Assembly (NCBI GenBank): GCA_910573755.1
Contig: CAJTBO010000008.1
Coordinates: 107,501 to 171,500, forward strand
Direction: 5' to 3'
Length of the DNA: 64,000 nt
Origin: Lachnospiraceae bacterium
Lineage (GTDB): Bacteria > Bacillota > Clostridia > Lachnospirales > Lachnospiraceae
Shown: one piece after another, positions 18,127 to 26,531 of the stretch
How the letters are laid out: each line of letters begins with the position of its first letter
Position numbering within the stretch: position 1 is the stretch's first letter
Program-made: the position numbers and the translations under genes
Notes under the pieces: generated by a model
Seen by the model: the letters and a program-made list of their open reading frames with translations, nothing else
The model's database searches: none
Told to the model about the DNA's origin: nothing

Positions 18127-18157
18127 TTGAATCATGTTCTCACGGAACTGTTATAAT
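18127..18157 (+). promoter_or_regulatory. Possible promoter for pyridoxal kinase
   Basis: TTGAAT (18127) and TATAAT (18152) are spaced 19 bp, longer than ideal. A second candidate downstream is an extended -10, TGGTACAAT, at 18203-18211. Together they cover the 433-bp divergent gap 17900-18332, which holds no gene. Confidence 0.35.
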
Positions 18158-18332
18158 ACAATGCGGAAAAAGGGGCGGAACCCTTTTCTTTTTTACGAAA
18201 TGTGGTACAATATCACGTAGACAAAGAGCAGTGCCTGTACTTTCCGGCACAAGGTATAACAGGTACGTGAAGGGATAAACAGTGTTTTTGGTGCCGGGCG
18301 CTGCGAAGCAGAGGGAGATCGAAGGAGACAAC

Positions 18333-19166
18333 ATGGGTAAGATTCGTGACAGTCAGAAAAAAATAGCGGTCATCAATGATCTGTCCGGTTTCGGCAGGTG
18401 TTCCATCGCAGTGGAACTGCCGATTATTTCTGCGATGAAGATACAGTGCTGTTTTGTGCCGACTGCTGTTTTTTCCAATCATACAGGTTTTCAATCTTTC
18501 TTTTTGGAAGATTTTACAGATAAAATGCGGTCCTATATGGATGAGTGGAGAAAGCTGGAACTTCATTTTCAGGGTATCTGCACGGGGTTTTTGGGTTCCC
18601 CGCAGCAGATCGCTATCGTGACGGATTTTTTAAAAGATTTCAAGGAAAAAGATACGATCGTGATCGTGGACCCTGTGATGGGCGATTACGGGAAGATGTA
18701 TCCCACTTATTCTATGGAAACCTGTCTGAAGATGCGGGAGTTGATCCCGCTGGCGGACATCATCACGCCGAATCTGACGGAAGCCTGTATTTTGACGGGC
18801 ATTCCCTACGAAGAAAAGTGGAGCAGGAAAAAACTTTTGTGGCTGGCGGAGACGCTTTCTGCAATGGGACCGGAGAAAGTGGTAATCACAGGGATTATTC
18901 AGGGAGAATTTATTGCGAATTATTGTTATGAAAAGGGGGCGGAGCCACGCATTTTCCGTACCATCAAAGCGGGCACCCAGAGAAGCGGTACAGGCGATAT
19001 CTTTGCTTCGATCATAGCGGCGGATGCGGTGAACGGCACAGCCTTTGAGCAGTCGGTAAGGAAAGCAGGCAGATTTATCAAGAAATGCATATTAAAATCC
19101 ATCGAAATGGGCATACCTCTTACGGACGGCGTTTGCTTTGAAGAATTTCTGCATACATTGAAGTGA
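18333..19166 (+). CDS. pdxK: Pyridoxal/pyridoxamine kinase
   Basis: Salvage of vitamin B6: phosphorylates pyridoxal, pyridoxine or pyridoxamine with ATP. The 277-residue protein has VINDLSGFGRCSI at the N-terminus, the FSNHTGFQ substrate loop, VDPVMGDYGKMYPTY, ITPNLTEACILTG and the catalytic anion-hole motif GTGDIFASI. This is the PdxK/PdxY ribokinase-like family; the two names cannot be separated from sequence alone. Start is the ATG with GAAGGAGA 8 nt upstream. The 100-bp tandem repeat begins 4 bp after its stop codon. Confidence 0.9.
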   Translation: MGKIRDSQKKIAVINDLSGFGRCSIAVELPIISAMKIQCCFVPTAVFSNHTGFQSFFLEDFTDKMRSYMDEWRKLELHFQGICTGFLGSPQQIAIVTDFLKDFKEKDTIVIVDPVMGDYGKMYPTYSMETCLKMRELIPLADIITPNLTEACILTGIPYEEKWSRKKLLWLAETLSAMGPEKVVITGIIQGEFIANYCYEKGAEPRIFRTIKAGTQRSGTGDIFASIIAADAVNGTAFEQSVRKAGRFIKKCILKSIEMGIPLTDGVCFEEFLHTLK

Positions 19167-19170
19167 TGTG

Positions 19171-19499
19171 TGCTGGAGGGAGACTTACGGAACTGGAATC
19201 AGTAAGTGTCCGGACAGCACCCGGAGAATTTACGGACACAGGTGGCCGGAAATTACTCCGCTGTGAAAGGTGCTGGAGGGAGACTTACGGAACTGGAATC
19301 AGTAAGTGTCCGGACAGCACCCGGAGAATTTACGGACACAGGTGGCCGGAAATTACTCCGCCGTGAAAGGTGCTGGAGGGAGACTTACGGAACTGGAATC
19401 AGTAAGTGTCCGGACAGCGCCCGGAGAATTTACGGACACAGGTGGCCGGAAATTACTCCGCCGTGAAAGGTGCTGGAGGGAGACTTACGGAACTGGAAT
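19171..19499 (+). repeat. 100-bp tandem repeat, 3.3 copies
   Basis: Units start at 19171, 19271 and 19371 with TGCTGGAGGGAGACTTACGG and are nearly identical (a few single-base changes); a partial fourth starts at 19471 and diverges after 29 bp. The last copy passes into CGGAACTGGAATAGGAGAA (19488-19506), which provides the Shine-Dalgarno for the radical SAM gene at 19514. Because 100 is not a multiple of 3, the open frames across it repeat the same peptide in different frames and are not genes. It fills the whole gap between the pdxK and radical SAM genes. Confidence 0.95.
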
Positions 19500-19513
19500 A
19501 GGAGAACAGAATT

Positions 19514-20128
19514 ATGGCAATGGAAATTTTATATGAAGTACATCGGAATCTATATGTAAATCTGACCAACAGATGCAGTTGTGCCTGTACATTCTGTCTG
19601 CGGCAGGACAGGGATCAGATGGGAAAGTCAGGAAGTCTCTGGCTGGATCATGAGCCGACGGCAGAAGAGGTGAAAGCAGAGTTTTCAAAGTTCCGCAGGG
19701 AAGACTACGGGGAAGTGGTGTTCTGCGGTTTCGGGGAGCCGACGGAGGCTTTTGAGGTATTGAAAGAGACAGCAGCTTTCGTAAAAAAAGAGTGGAAATG
19801 TCCGGTACGCATCAACACCAACGGGCAGGGGTCCCTGATCAACGGCAGGGATATCGCGCCGGAACTGGAGGGACTGGTCGATACGGTCTCCATCAGCTTA
19901 AACCATCCCGATCCGGAAAAATATCAAAAGATCGTCCGCAGCAGGTTCGGCATCGAAGGATATAAGGGAATGCTCGATTTTGCGAGGGAATGTACAAAAT
20001 ATGTACCGAGCGTGGTGATGACAACGGTGGAGACAACGATCACAAAAGAGGAAGAAAAACGGTGCAGAAAAATCTGTGAAGAACTGGGTGTTGCCTATCG
20101 GATCAGGGAGTGGGAAGGCCAGAGCTGA
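19514..20128 (+). CDS. Radical SAM protein, TatD-associated type
   Basis: A 204-residue radical SAM enzyme with the [4Fe-4S] motif C21-x3-C25-x2-C28 (NRCSCACTFCLRQ), a GFGEPTE glycine motif and INTNGQGSLINGRDI. This short form matches the family described as TatD-associated radical SAM proteins, which resemble QueE but have no proven reaction. No tatD gene is adjacent here. Its leader is the 100-bp repeat element, and a YuiD-like gene follows after 30 bp. Confidence 0.85.
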   Translation: MAMEILYEVHRNLYVNLTNRCSCACTFCLRQDRDQMGKSGSLWLDHEPTAEEVKAEFSKFRREDYGEVVFCGFGEPTEAFEVLKETAAFVKKEWKCPVRINTNGQGSLINGRDIAPELEGLVDTVSISLNHPDPEKYQKIVRSRFGIEGYKGMLDFARECTKYVPSVVMTTVETTITKEEEKRCRKICEELGVAYRIREWEGQS

Positions 20129-20158
20129 TAAACGGATAGTAAGTGGCGGGGGCGAAGA

Positions 20159-20623
20159 ATGGATGGATTACAGGAGTTACTGCAAAATGACATATTGTGG
20201 GCGGGAATATTAAGCTGGTTTACGGCGCAGGTCGTAAAAACAATCCTATATGCCGTGCTCAATAAAACGCTGGATTTTACAAGGCTGGTGGGAGACGGCG
20301 GGATGCCGAGCGCCCATTCCGCGACGGTGACGGCGGTGGCGGCGATGACAGGACTTTCCTGCGGCTTCGGCTCTCCGCTCTTTGCTGTGGCGTGTATTGT
20401 GGCGATCATCGTGATGCACGATGCCATGGGCGTGCGGCTGGAAACCGGTAAACAGGCGAAACTGCTCAATGAGATGGTGGCGCTCTTTGAAGCACTGGGA
20501 CAGCCGAAACTGAGCATGGAAAAGAGGTTAAAAGAATTTGTGGGACATACGCCGTCTCAGGTGATTGCGGGGATGCTTCTGGGAATCGCGGTGGCGGTAA
20601 TCTATTTTTATGTGTTCTTGTAA
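20159..20623 (+). CDS. Divergent PAP2-family membrane protein (YuiD-like)
   Basis: A 154-residue integral membrane protein with WFTAQVVKTILYAVLN, GDGGMPSAHSATVTAVAAM, MHDAMGVRLETGKQAKLLN and KEFVGHTPSQVIAGMLLGI. These SAHS and GHTPSQV motifs mark the divergent PAP2/YuiD family; a lipid-phosphate phosphatase activity is inferred from the fold. The ATG follows GGGGGCGAAGA. It is probably co-transcribed with the radical SAM gene. Confidence 0.88.
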   Translation: MDGLQELLQNDILWAGILSWFTAQVVKTILYAVLNKTLDFTRLVGDGGMPSAHSATVTAVAAMTGLSCGFGSPLFAVACIVAIIVMHDAMGVRLETGKQAKLLNEMVALFEALGQPKLSMEKRLKEFVGHTPSQVIAGMLLGIAVAVIYFYVFL

Positions 20624-20646
20624 AATGCGGAGAAACACATTATAAT
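20618..20646 (+). promoter_or_regulatory. Promoter for the DUF1905/C39-like gene
   Basis: TTGTAA (20618-20623), 17-bp spacer, TATAAT (20641-20646), overlapping the end of the YuiD-like gene and about 40 bp upstream of the next ATG. Confidence 0.5.
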
Positions 20647-20686
20647 AGTACAAGAATAATTTTTTCAGAGAGAGAGGTATTTCATT

Positions 20687-21349
20687 ATGAAGTATACGTT
20701 TGAAAAGGAAATTGAAAAAGGGGAAAACGGCGCCATTATCGATATTCCGTTTAATGTATGGGAAATCTGTAAAAGGGAAGGCGAGGTGCCGGCAAAGGTC
20801 AGAGTGGGGGAAACGCTGTTTGTCTGTAACTTAGAGCCCAAGAAAAACGGCTATTACAATATTCCGGTACAGCCCGAGATCATGGAAAAACTTACCTATG
20901 GAGAGAAGTACAGGATTTCTTTCCGCATCACGAAAAACAGCGTGGGTGACAGCCCCTACAGCACATCCAACCCGATCCGGAAGATCGATCATATCGACTG
21001 TCTGATCCAGCCCCATGACGGTCTCTGCGGACAGGCGTGTATCGCGATGCTTGCGGGCATCACACTGGATGAGGCGATCAATGTGATGCACTGTAACGAA
21101 TGGCAGGCAACTATCGCAAAGATCATCGATACGCTGAATTATTTCGGGCTGGAACATTCCGAAGAGATTTTTTATACCTGCGGGGAACCGGATGTGACAC
21201 TGCCGAAATGCGCGATCATTCTGGAAAAGATGGGACGATTCAGTCATTATCTGGTGGCTTTTGACGGAAAATATTACGATTCCAATCTGGGTGTGCTGGA
21301 TCGCTATGATATGACAAAGATGAAAGGATATCTTGAAGTTTTAGTATGA
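20687..21349 (+). CDS. DUF1905 domain fused to a C39-like cysteine peptidase domain
   Basis: A 220-residue protein with two parts. Residues 1-90 (FEKEIEKGENGAIIDIPF, then RVGETLFVCNLEP) fit the DUF1905 beta-barrel. Residues 105-220 look like a papain-fold peptidase: Q108-x5-C114 in QPHDGLCGQACIAMLAG, H187 in FSHYLVAFDGKYYD and D198, the arrangement of C39-type peptidases. No signal peptide or membrane helix is present, so unlike bacteriocin processing C39 domains it should act in the cytosol. It overlaps the following transporter gene by 4 bp. Confidence 0.7.
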   Translation: MKYTFEKEIEKGENGAIIDIPFNVWEICKREGEVPAKVRVGETLFVCNLEPKKNGYYNIPVQPEIMEKLTYGEKYRISFRITKNSVGDSPYSTSNPIRKIDHIDCLIQPHDGLCGQACIAMLAGITLDEAINVMHCNEWQATIAKIIDTLNYFGLEHSEEIFYTCGEPDVTLPKCAIILEKMGRFSHYLVAFDGKYYDSNLGVLDRYDMTKMKGYLEVLV

Positions 21350-22254
21350 ACAGATTTGTGATAAGGCAGTCGCTCCTGCTTCTGTTGACCGCCACGATCT
21401 GGGGGGTGGCGTTTGTCTCCCAGAGCGTGGGCATGGATTATGTGGGGCCCTTTACCTTTAACGCGGCAAGGAGCCTGATCGGAGCGGCAGTGCTTGTTCC
21501 CTGTATCGCCCTGTTAAAAAAAATACAGAAGAAAGAAGAGGGGCCGGAAGAAGTACATCAAAAAGAAGACAAGAGGACATTGCTGCGCGGCGGTATCTGC
21601 TGCGGCGTGATCTTGGCTGTGGCAAGTTCGTTTCAGCAGTTCGGGCTGCTTTATACGACCGTCGGAAAAGCCGGTTTTATTACGGCAATGTATATCATAC
21701 TGGTTCCCCTTCTGGGGATTTTTGCAGGAAAGAAAGTGGGACTGCGGATCGGCATCAGCGTGGTGATTGCCGTGGCGGGGCTGTATCTGCTGTGCATGAC
21801 AGAGAGCCTCAGACTGGAAGCCGGGGATATTCTGGTGCTGCTGTGCGCCGTTGTCTTTTCGTTCCACATCATGGTGATCGATCATTTTTCGCCGCTGGTG
21901 GACGGAGTGAAGATGTCCTGTATCCAGTTTCTGACCTGCGGTATTCTGTGCGGTATCTGTATGTTTTTATTTGAGGCGCCGAAGCTGTCTATGATCCTCG
22001 CGGCATGGAAACCTGTGCTGTATGCGGGAGTGATGTCCTGCGGCGTGGCATATACGCTTCAGATCGTGGGACAAAAGGGCATGAACCCGACGGTGGCGTC
22101 GCTGATCATGAGTCTGGAGTCGGTGATCTCCGTGCTGGCAGGCTTTGTTTTGCTGCATGAGGTGCTGAGCCGGAGAGAGTTGTTTGGCTGTGTATTGATG
22201 TTTGCGGCGATCATACTGGCGCAGCTTCCGGAGAGGAAGAGGGCTGAAAACTGA
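21346..22254 (+). CDS. DMT-superfamily (EamA) transporter
   Basis: A 302-residue membrane protein with ten predicted helices and two EamA halves; marks include LLLTATIWGVAFVSQSVGM, GLLYTTVGKAGFITAMYIILVPL and the second-half segment NPTVASLIMSLESVISVLAG. This is the drug/metabolite transporter superfamily; the substrate is unknown. Its ATG overlaps the stop region of the C39-like gene (ATGA arrangement), implying coupled translation and perhaps a functional link. Confidence 0.88.
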   Translation: MNRFVIRQSLLLLLTATIWGVAFVSQSVGMDYVGPFTFNAARSLIGAAVLVPCIALLKKIQKKEEGPEEVHQKEDKRTLLRGGICCGVILAVASSFQQFGLLYTTVGKAGFITAMYIILVPLLGIFAGKKVGLRIGISVVIAVAGLYLLCMTESLRLEAGDILVLLCAVVFSFHIMVIDHFSPLVDGVKMSCIQFLTCGILCGICMFLFEAPKLSMILAAWKPVLYAGVMSCGVAYTLQIVGQKGMNPTVASLIMSLESVISVLAGFVLLHEVLSRRELFGCVLMFAAIILAQLPERKRAEN

Positions 22255-22327
22255 CCGGGCCTTAGAAATACGAAGGAGATATTGCCGGTCTGATAAGCGA
22301 AAACACAGAGAAAAGAAAGTAAGTACA

Positions 22328-23806
22328 ATGATGATGGATTTTGGAAAAGATGCCGGTGCGGGTAGGACGCTGCCGGCGGCTTTCGTGGAAGAAATGAAGG
22401 AACTTTTTAAGACATTGCCGGGAGTTTCGGTATCGGAACTTCCGGCTTTTTTGGAGAGCCTTGCGGCGGAGCGCAGTTATGGCCTCAGGAGGAATCCGCT
22501 GAAATACACGAAAGAGGAATTTGAAGAAAAGATGCCCTATGCGCTGGAAAAAATTTCCTGGGCGGGGGAAGGGTATTTTTACCGGAAAGAGGAACAGCCC
22601 GGCAGAAGCCCTTATCATGAGGCGGGAGCTTTTTATATTCAGGAGCCCAGCGCCATGATAGCGGTGGAACTGCTCGGAGCCGGGCAGGGGGAGTATATTG
22701 CGGATCTCTGTGCGGCGCCGGGGGGAAAGAGTACCCAGATCGCCGGCAGGATGCAGGGAGAAGGCATTCTTGTCTGCAATGAATATGTGCCCGCGAGGGC
22801 GGAGATCCTTGCGCAGAATATGGAACGGATGGGCATTTTGAACTGTGTTATTTTAAAAGAGAGCGTGGATCATATGGCGGAGCGGTTTCCGCTGTTTTTT
22901 GACCGGGTGCTGGTGGATGCGCCCTGCTCCGGTTCCGGGATGTTCCGGAAGGAGGAGGAGGCTCTTTTACAGTGGTCGCCGGAAAATGTCAGGATGTGTG
23001 CAGAGCGCCAGATGGAGATTCTGGAACATGCGGCGCGGATGGTGCGCCCCGGCGGAGTGCTCGTCTATTCTACCTGTTCGTTTTCGGAGGCGGAGGATGA
23101 AGGGGTCATTGAGCGTTTTTTGCAGGAACATAAGGAGTTTGCTTTGGATGAGGCTTCGCTGACAGAGGAGCTTTTGGCGGCGGGAATCTGTCCCGGAAGG
23201 TTGCCGGGCACTGTGCGGATGTGGCCGCATAAGCTGCGGGGAGAAGGGCATTTTGCGGCGCGGCTTGTGAAGGCGGGAGAGGGTGTGCTTGGCAGGGATG
23301 AGAAACAACAGGCAGGATGCGCAAAAAGCATAACATCAAAAGTTAAGAATGCGCAGAAGGAAAATCAGAATTACTTTCAGGATTTCTGTCAACAATATTT
23401 AACGGAAAGCTGTTTTGAAAAATTGGAAGCGGAAGGAAATTTTGTCTGGAAAAAAGAATTTTTATTTTTCATGCCTGCGCTGCTGCCTGATCTTGGCAGT
23501 CTGCGGATACAAAGGAGCGGGTTGTATCTGGGGGAAGCAAAAAAAGGCAGGTTTGAGCCTTCCCATACCTGGGCGATGACGCTGAAAAAAGAGGATGTCC
23601 GGCAGTGGGTGGAAGTAAAAAACCCGGCGGCTTATCTGCGGGGAGAGACGGCTGACAACGAGGCGGGGCTGAAGGGCTGGGTACTGATGCTGCTGCAGGG
23701 AAAGCCTTTGGGCTGGGGGAAGGCCGGAGGCAGTATGGTAAAAAATCATTATCCGAAAGGGCTCAGAATGAACCTTAAGGATTGCGGATGCGGAAGAGCG
23801 TTATGA
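22328..23806 (+). CDS. RsmF-type rRNA m5C methyltransferase
   Basis: A 492-residue NOL1/NOP2/Sun-family enzyme expected to methylate cytosine C5 of rRNA with SAM. SAM-binding motif LCAAPGGKSTQIA, catalytic cysteines in VDAPCSGSGMFRKEEEA and LVYSTCSFS, plus the C-terminal RsmF domain (FFMPALLPDLGSLRIQRSGL). Start is the first of three tandem ATG codons; an upstream in-frame ATG at 22202 lies inside the transporter gene. It overlaps the phosphopantetheinyl transferase by 4 bp. Confidence 0.9.
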   Translation: MMMDFGKDAGAGRTLPAAFVEEMKELFKTLPGVSVSELPAFLESLAAERSYGLRRNPLKYTKEEFEEKMPYALEKISWAGEGYFYRKEEQPGRSPYHEAGAFYIQEPSAMIAVELLGAGQGEYIADLCAAPGGKSTQIAGRMQGEGILVCNEYVPARAEILAQNMERMGILNCVILKESVDHMAERFPLFFDRVLVDAPCSGSGMFRKEEEALLQWSPENVRMCAERQMEILEHAARMVRPGGVLVYSTCSFSEAEDEGVIERFLQEHKEFALDEASLTEELLAAGICPGRLPGTVRMWPHKLRGEGHFAARLVKAGEGVLGRDEKQQAGCAKSITSKVKNAQKENQNYFQDFCQQYLTESCFEKLEAEGNFVWKKEFLFFMPALLPDLGSLRIQRSGLYLGEAKKGRFEPSHTWAMTLKKEDVRQWVEVKNPAAYLRGETADNEAGLKGWVLMLLQGKPLGWGKAGGSMVKNHYPKGLRMNLKDCGCGRAL

Positions 23807-24480
23807 GGAAGGATATCGTAACAGAATATACCATAGAAAATACTGCAGGAGATATTACCCTGTGGCTGCTTTTTCTGGAGGGGATATCCGAAGCGGAGTT
23901 TGAGGAAATGTATGCCCTTTGCAGCCGGGAACGGCAGGAGAAGGCAGACGGGATAAAGCCGGATATGAAGCGGAAGCAGTCCATCGGGGCGGGATACCTG
24001 TTATCTATGTTAAAGAAGCGGTTTTCCATCGGGGAGGAGCCGGTTATCCTGACAGGCGGAAAGCCTGTTTTTGAGAAAAATGCGCAGGTGCAGTTCAGCA
24101 TTTCCCACAGTTATGAGGCAGTTCTGCTTGCCTTCGGGAAAAGGCCTTTGGGAGCAGATATTGAATATGTAAAAGAGGCGAATATCAAAATCGCAAAACG
24201 CTTTTTTACGGATGAGGAGTACATCCGGATCTCGGAGCAGGAAGAGAAGGCGCAGGGGGATATGTTCTGCAGGATCTGGACCGGAAAGGAAGCGGTGGTG
24301 AAAGCGGCAGGCGGCGGTCTGATATTACCTCTTAACGGATTTTCGGTGCTGGAAAAGAATGTGGATCTTCTGGGAAAAAGATATGAACTGTACCGGCGGA
24401 AGTTTGAGATAAAAGGCCGGAGCCTTTGGGTTTCCGCGGCACAGTCCGTAACAGATACGGCAGAAGATCAGCCGATGTAA
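23803..24480 (+). CDS. 4'-phosphopantetheinyl transferase (Sfp type)
   Basis: Transfers phosphopantetheine from CoA to a carrier-protein serine. The 225-residue protein shows the Sfp-family motifs QFSISHSYEAVLLAF, LGADIEYV (metal-binding D and E) and FCRIWTGKEAVVKAAGGGL (WxxKEA). Its size places it with Sfp, not AcpS, so it may serve a secondary carrier protein; no polyketide or NRPS genes are in the window. I chose the ATG that overlaps the rsmF stop (ATGA) with GGAAGAG upstream. Its 3' end overlaps the convergent DUF305 gene by 13 bp. Confidence 0.9.
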   Translation: MRKDIVTEYTIENTAGDITLWLLFLEGISEAEFEEMYALCSRERQEKADGIKPDMKRKQSIGAGYLLSMLKKRFSIGEEPVILTGGKPVFEKNAQVQFSISHSYEAVLLAFGKRPLGADIEYVKEANIKIAKRFFTDEEYIRISEQEEKAQGDMFCRIWTGKEAVVKAAGGGLILPLNGFSVLEKNVDLLGKRYELYRRKFEIKGRSLWVSAAQSVTDTAEDQPM

Positions 24481-25109
24481 TCCCGGTCAAAGGGAGAGGA
24501 TGCGATATCGAGCAGTTTCTGCATCTGGCGTATGCCTTCTTTCTGGGAAATGATGATAGCGTCCAGAATCGGGATCAGCTGCGGACAGACGGGAAAACGA
24601 AGGGCGTTTTCCGACATGCTGACAGCCCCCTGATGATGCGGGATCATCTCACGGATGAAATCATAGGGAATGCGCTCTGTTCTGGGCGCCCTGCGCATTT
24701 CCGAAAACATGGTCTGGACAACGGGGCGGAAGACCATCATATACCGCCTCATATCCTGATTGTTGTTTTCGTGTTCACAGCAGCAGAAAAAGGCATTCTT
24801 CATATGTTCAATGCTCTTGGTCTGCTCTTCAATGATATTTTTTGCAATGTTGTTCAGCGGAAGGATCAGGTCTTTTTCGTATGTATCACAGCAGTCACAG
24901 TTTTTGCCGGACGGCTTTGTAAACTGCAGCAGGTTTTCCGACATGCGGATCGCCGCTTCGTGATGAGGGATCATCTGGCGGATAAACAGGCCGGAGATAC
25001 TGCCCTTGGGCCTCGGGCGTGTCATTCCCCTGATCATCTCTTGAAGAATCTGGTCAAAACAGGTAAGATAGGAAATGGACGGGTTATTTTGTTCCTGAAA
25101 ATTTTGCAT
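24468..25109 (-). CDS. Tandem DUF305 protein
   Basis: A 213-residue protein with two DUF305 domains, each marked by FIRQMIPHHEAAIRMSENLL and FIREMIPHHQGAVSMSENAL. DUF305 is a ferritin-like four-helix domain with conserved HH and M residues, often linked to metal or copper handling. A Cys cluster (NCDCC and FCCCEH) adds more candidate ligands. No signal peptide is seen. Start is the inner ATG with AAGGAGC 9 nt upstream (minus strand); an ATG at 25130 is also possible. A ZIP metal transporter is divergent from it, which supports a metal role. Confidence 0.8.
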   Translation of the reverse strand: MQNFQEQNNPSISYLTCFDQILQEMIRGMTRPRPKGSISGLFIRQMIPHHEAAIRMSENLLQFTKPSGKNCDCCDTYEKDLILPLNNIAKNIIEEQTKSIEHMKNAFFCCCEHENNNQDMRRYMMVFRPVVQTMFSEMRRAPRTERIPYDFIREMIPHHQGAVSMSENALRFPVCPQLIPILDAIIISQKEGIRQMQKLLDIASSPFDRDYIG

Positions 25110-25271
25110 AAATAGCTGCTCCTTATTCATAACAGAAAAAATACATTTTCTTTTATGATATGCAGCAAAACGGATTTTTGAACCGGTCTGGGCAGAAAAA
25201 GAGATTTTGCACGAAAGACGGAGAAGGGCATATGTTGTTATAGCAGACATTTTTAGACGGAGAGATGGAAG

Positions 25272-26066
25272 ATGATGAGTGATTTGCACATGAGCATGGC
25301 GGCCGGTATTTTCATACCTTTTCTGGGGACAGCGCTGGGATCTGCCTGTGTCTTTTTTATGAAAAAAGAACTGGGCGATAAGATCCAGCGGATACTTACC
25401 GGCTTTGCGGCAGGTGTGATGGTGGCGGCGTCCATCTGGAGCCTTCTGATCCCTGCTATGGAACAGTCCGAGTCCATGGGGAAACTGGCATTTACACCGG
25501 CGGCGATCGGCTTTTGGCTGGGTATCCTGTTCCTGCTGTTTCTGGATCGGATCATTCCGCATCTGCACAGAAACAGCAGAGAACCGGAGGGCCCCAGCGC
25601 GGGCTTTAAAAATACGACCATGCTGCTGTTTGCGGTGGTGCTGCACAACCTGCCGGAAGGAATGGCTGTGGGAGTGGTCTATGCCGGGCTGAAGATGGGA
25701 AATGCCACGGTGTCTGTCAGCGGGGCGCTGGCTCTCTCTATCGGTATTGCCATTCAGAACTTTCCCGAGGGCGCCATTATTTCCATGCCCCTGCGCGCGG
25801 GGGGAATGTCAAAGTGGCGGGCTTTTGTATACGGGGTATTGTCAGGTGCGGTGGAGCCTGTGGGGGCGGCGCTCGTTATCATCGCGTCAGGCTTTCTTGT
25901 GCCGGCGCTGCCGTATTTTTTGAGTTTTGCGGCGGGCGCCATGATTTACGTTGTGGTGGAGGAACTGATTCCCGAAATGTCTGAGGAACCCCATTCCAAT
26001 ATCGGAACGCTTGCTTTCGCGGCGGGATTTACGGTGATGATGATACTGGATGTGGCGCTTGGGTAG
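25272..26066 (+). CDS. ZIP-family divalent metal transporter
   Basis: A 264-residue membrane protein with eight hydrophobic segments and the two metal-site helices VVLHNLPEGMAVGV and IAIQNFPEGAIIS, plus a His-containing loop (PHLHRNS) between helices 3 and 4. ZIP proteins bring Zn2+, Fe2+ or Mn2+ into the cytosol. It is divergent from the DUF305 gene with about 160 bp between them, a possible shared control region. A double ATG marks the start. Confidence 0.9.
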   Translation: MMSDLHMSMAAGIFIPFLGTALGSACVFFMKKELGDKIQRILTGFAAGVMVAASIWSLLIPAMEQSESMGKLAFTPAAIGFWLGILFLLFLDRIIPHLHRNSREPEGPSAGFKNTTMLLFAVVLHNLPEGMAVGVVYAGLKMGNATVSVSGALALSIGIAIQNFPEGAIISMPLRAGGMSKWRAFVYGVLSGAVEPVGAALVIIASGFLVPALPYFLSFAAGAMIYVVVEELIPEMSEEPHSNIGTLAFAAGFTVMMILDVALG

Positions 26067-26101
26067 GGGCGCCGGACTGAGACTGGAAATGGAGTTGCGT
26101 G

Positions 26102-26174
26102 ACTTACGGAACCGGAGAAACAAAATGCCCGTACAGGGCCCGGAGAATTTACGGAACTGGAATAGGAGAAAAAG
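26102..26174 (+). repeat. Single copy of the dispersed leader element
   Basis: Over 33 bp (26123-26155) it matches the 100-bp repeat unit at 19304-19336 in 28 positions, including CCCGGAGAATTTACGGA. It then ends with CGGAACTGGAATAGGAGAA (26152-26170) four bases before the ATG at 26175, giving that gene its ribosome binding site. Confidence 0.8.
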
Positions 26175-26531
26175 ATGAAAACAAATGTCAAAAGATACGT
26201 GCTGCTGAATGTGCTGCTGCTGTTATTTTCACTGAGCAGTGTCTGCAGTAAACTTGCGGCAAGGGAAGAGTTTATGAGCTTCCGGTTTATTATGATGTAT
26301 GGCTTTATTGTGCTGCTGCTTGGGATCTATGCCATTTTCTGGCAGCAGATCATTAAAAGCATGCCCCTGACGATGGCGTATGCCAACAGGGCGATCACTG
26401 TTTTCTGGGGGATGCTGTGGGGGCTGATCATCTTTCATGAGAAGATCACGCCGGGTAAAGTGGCGGGGGCCGCATTGGTCATCGCCGGAATCATTTTATT
26501 TGCGGTATCTGACAGGGAGGGGAAAGCATGA
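26175..26531 (+). CDS. Four-helix DMT/SMR-like transporter subunit 1
   Basis: A 118-residue protein with four predicted helices; SMPLTMAYANRAITVFWGMLWG and FHEKITPGKVAGAALVIAGI are typical of half-size EamA/EmrE-like transporters. These usually work as dimers; the next gene encodes a second half-size protein and overlaps it by 4 bp, so a heterodimer of the ArnE/ArnF or SMR-pair kind is likely. Substrate unknown. Its leader is the dispersed repeat element. Confidence 0.82.
   Translation: MKTNVKRYVLLNVLLLLFSLSSVCSKLAAREEFMSFRFIMMYGFIVLLLGIYAIFWQQIIKSMPLTMAYANRAITVFWGMLWGLIIFHEKITPGKVAGAALVIAGIILFAVSDREGKA

Noticed and set aside
19163..19536. Three overlapping open frames encoding the same repeated peptide
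   Set aside because: They result from a 100-bp tandem repeat read in shifting frames; no consistent start or ribosome binding site, and the peptide is arginine/glycine-rich noise.
25110..25646. N-terminal extension of the DUF305 frame on the minus strand
   Set aside because: Covers the ZIP gene in antisense; a ribosome binding site and the conserved protein begin at 25109.
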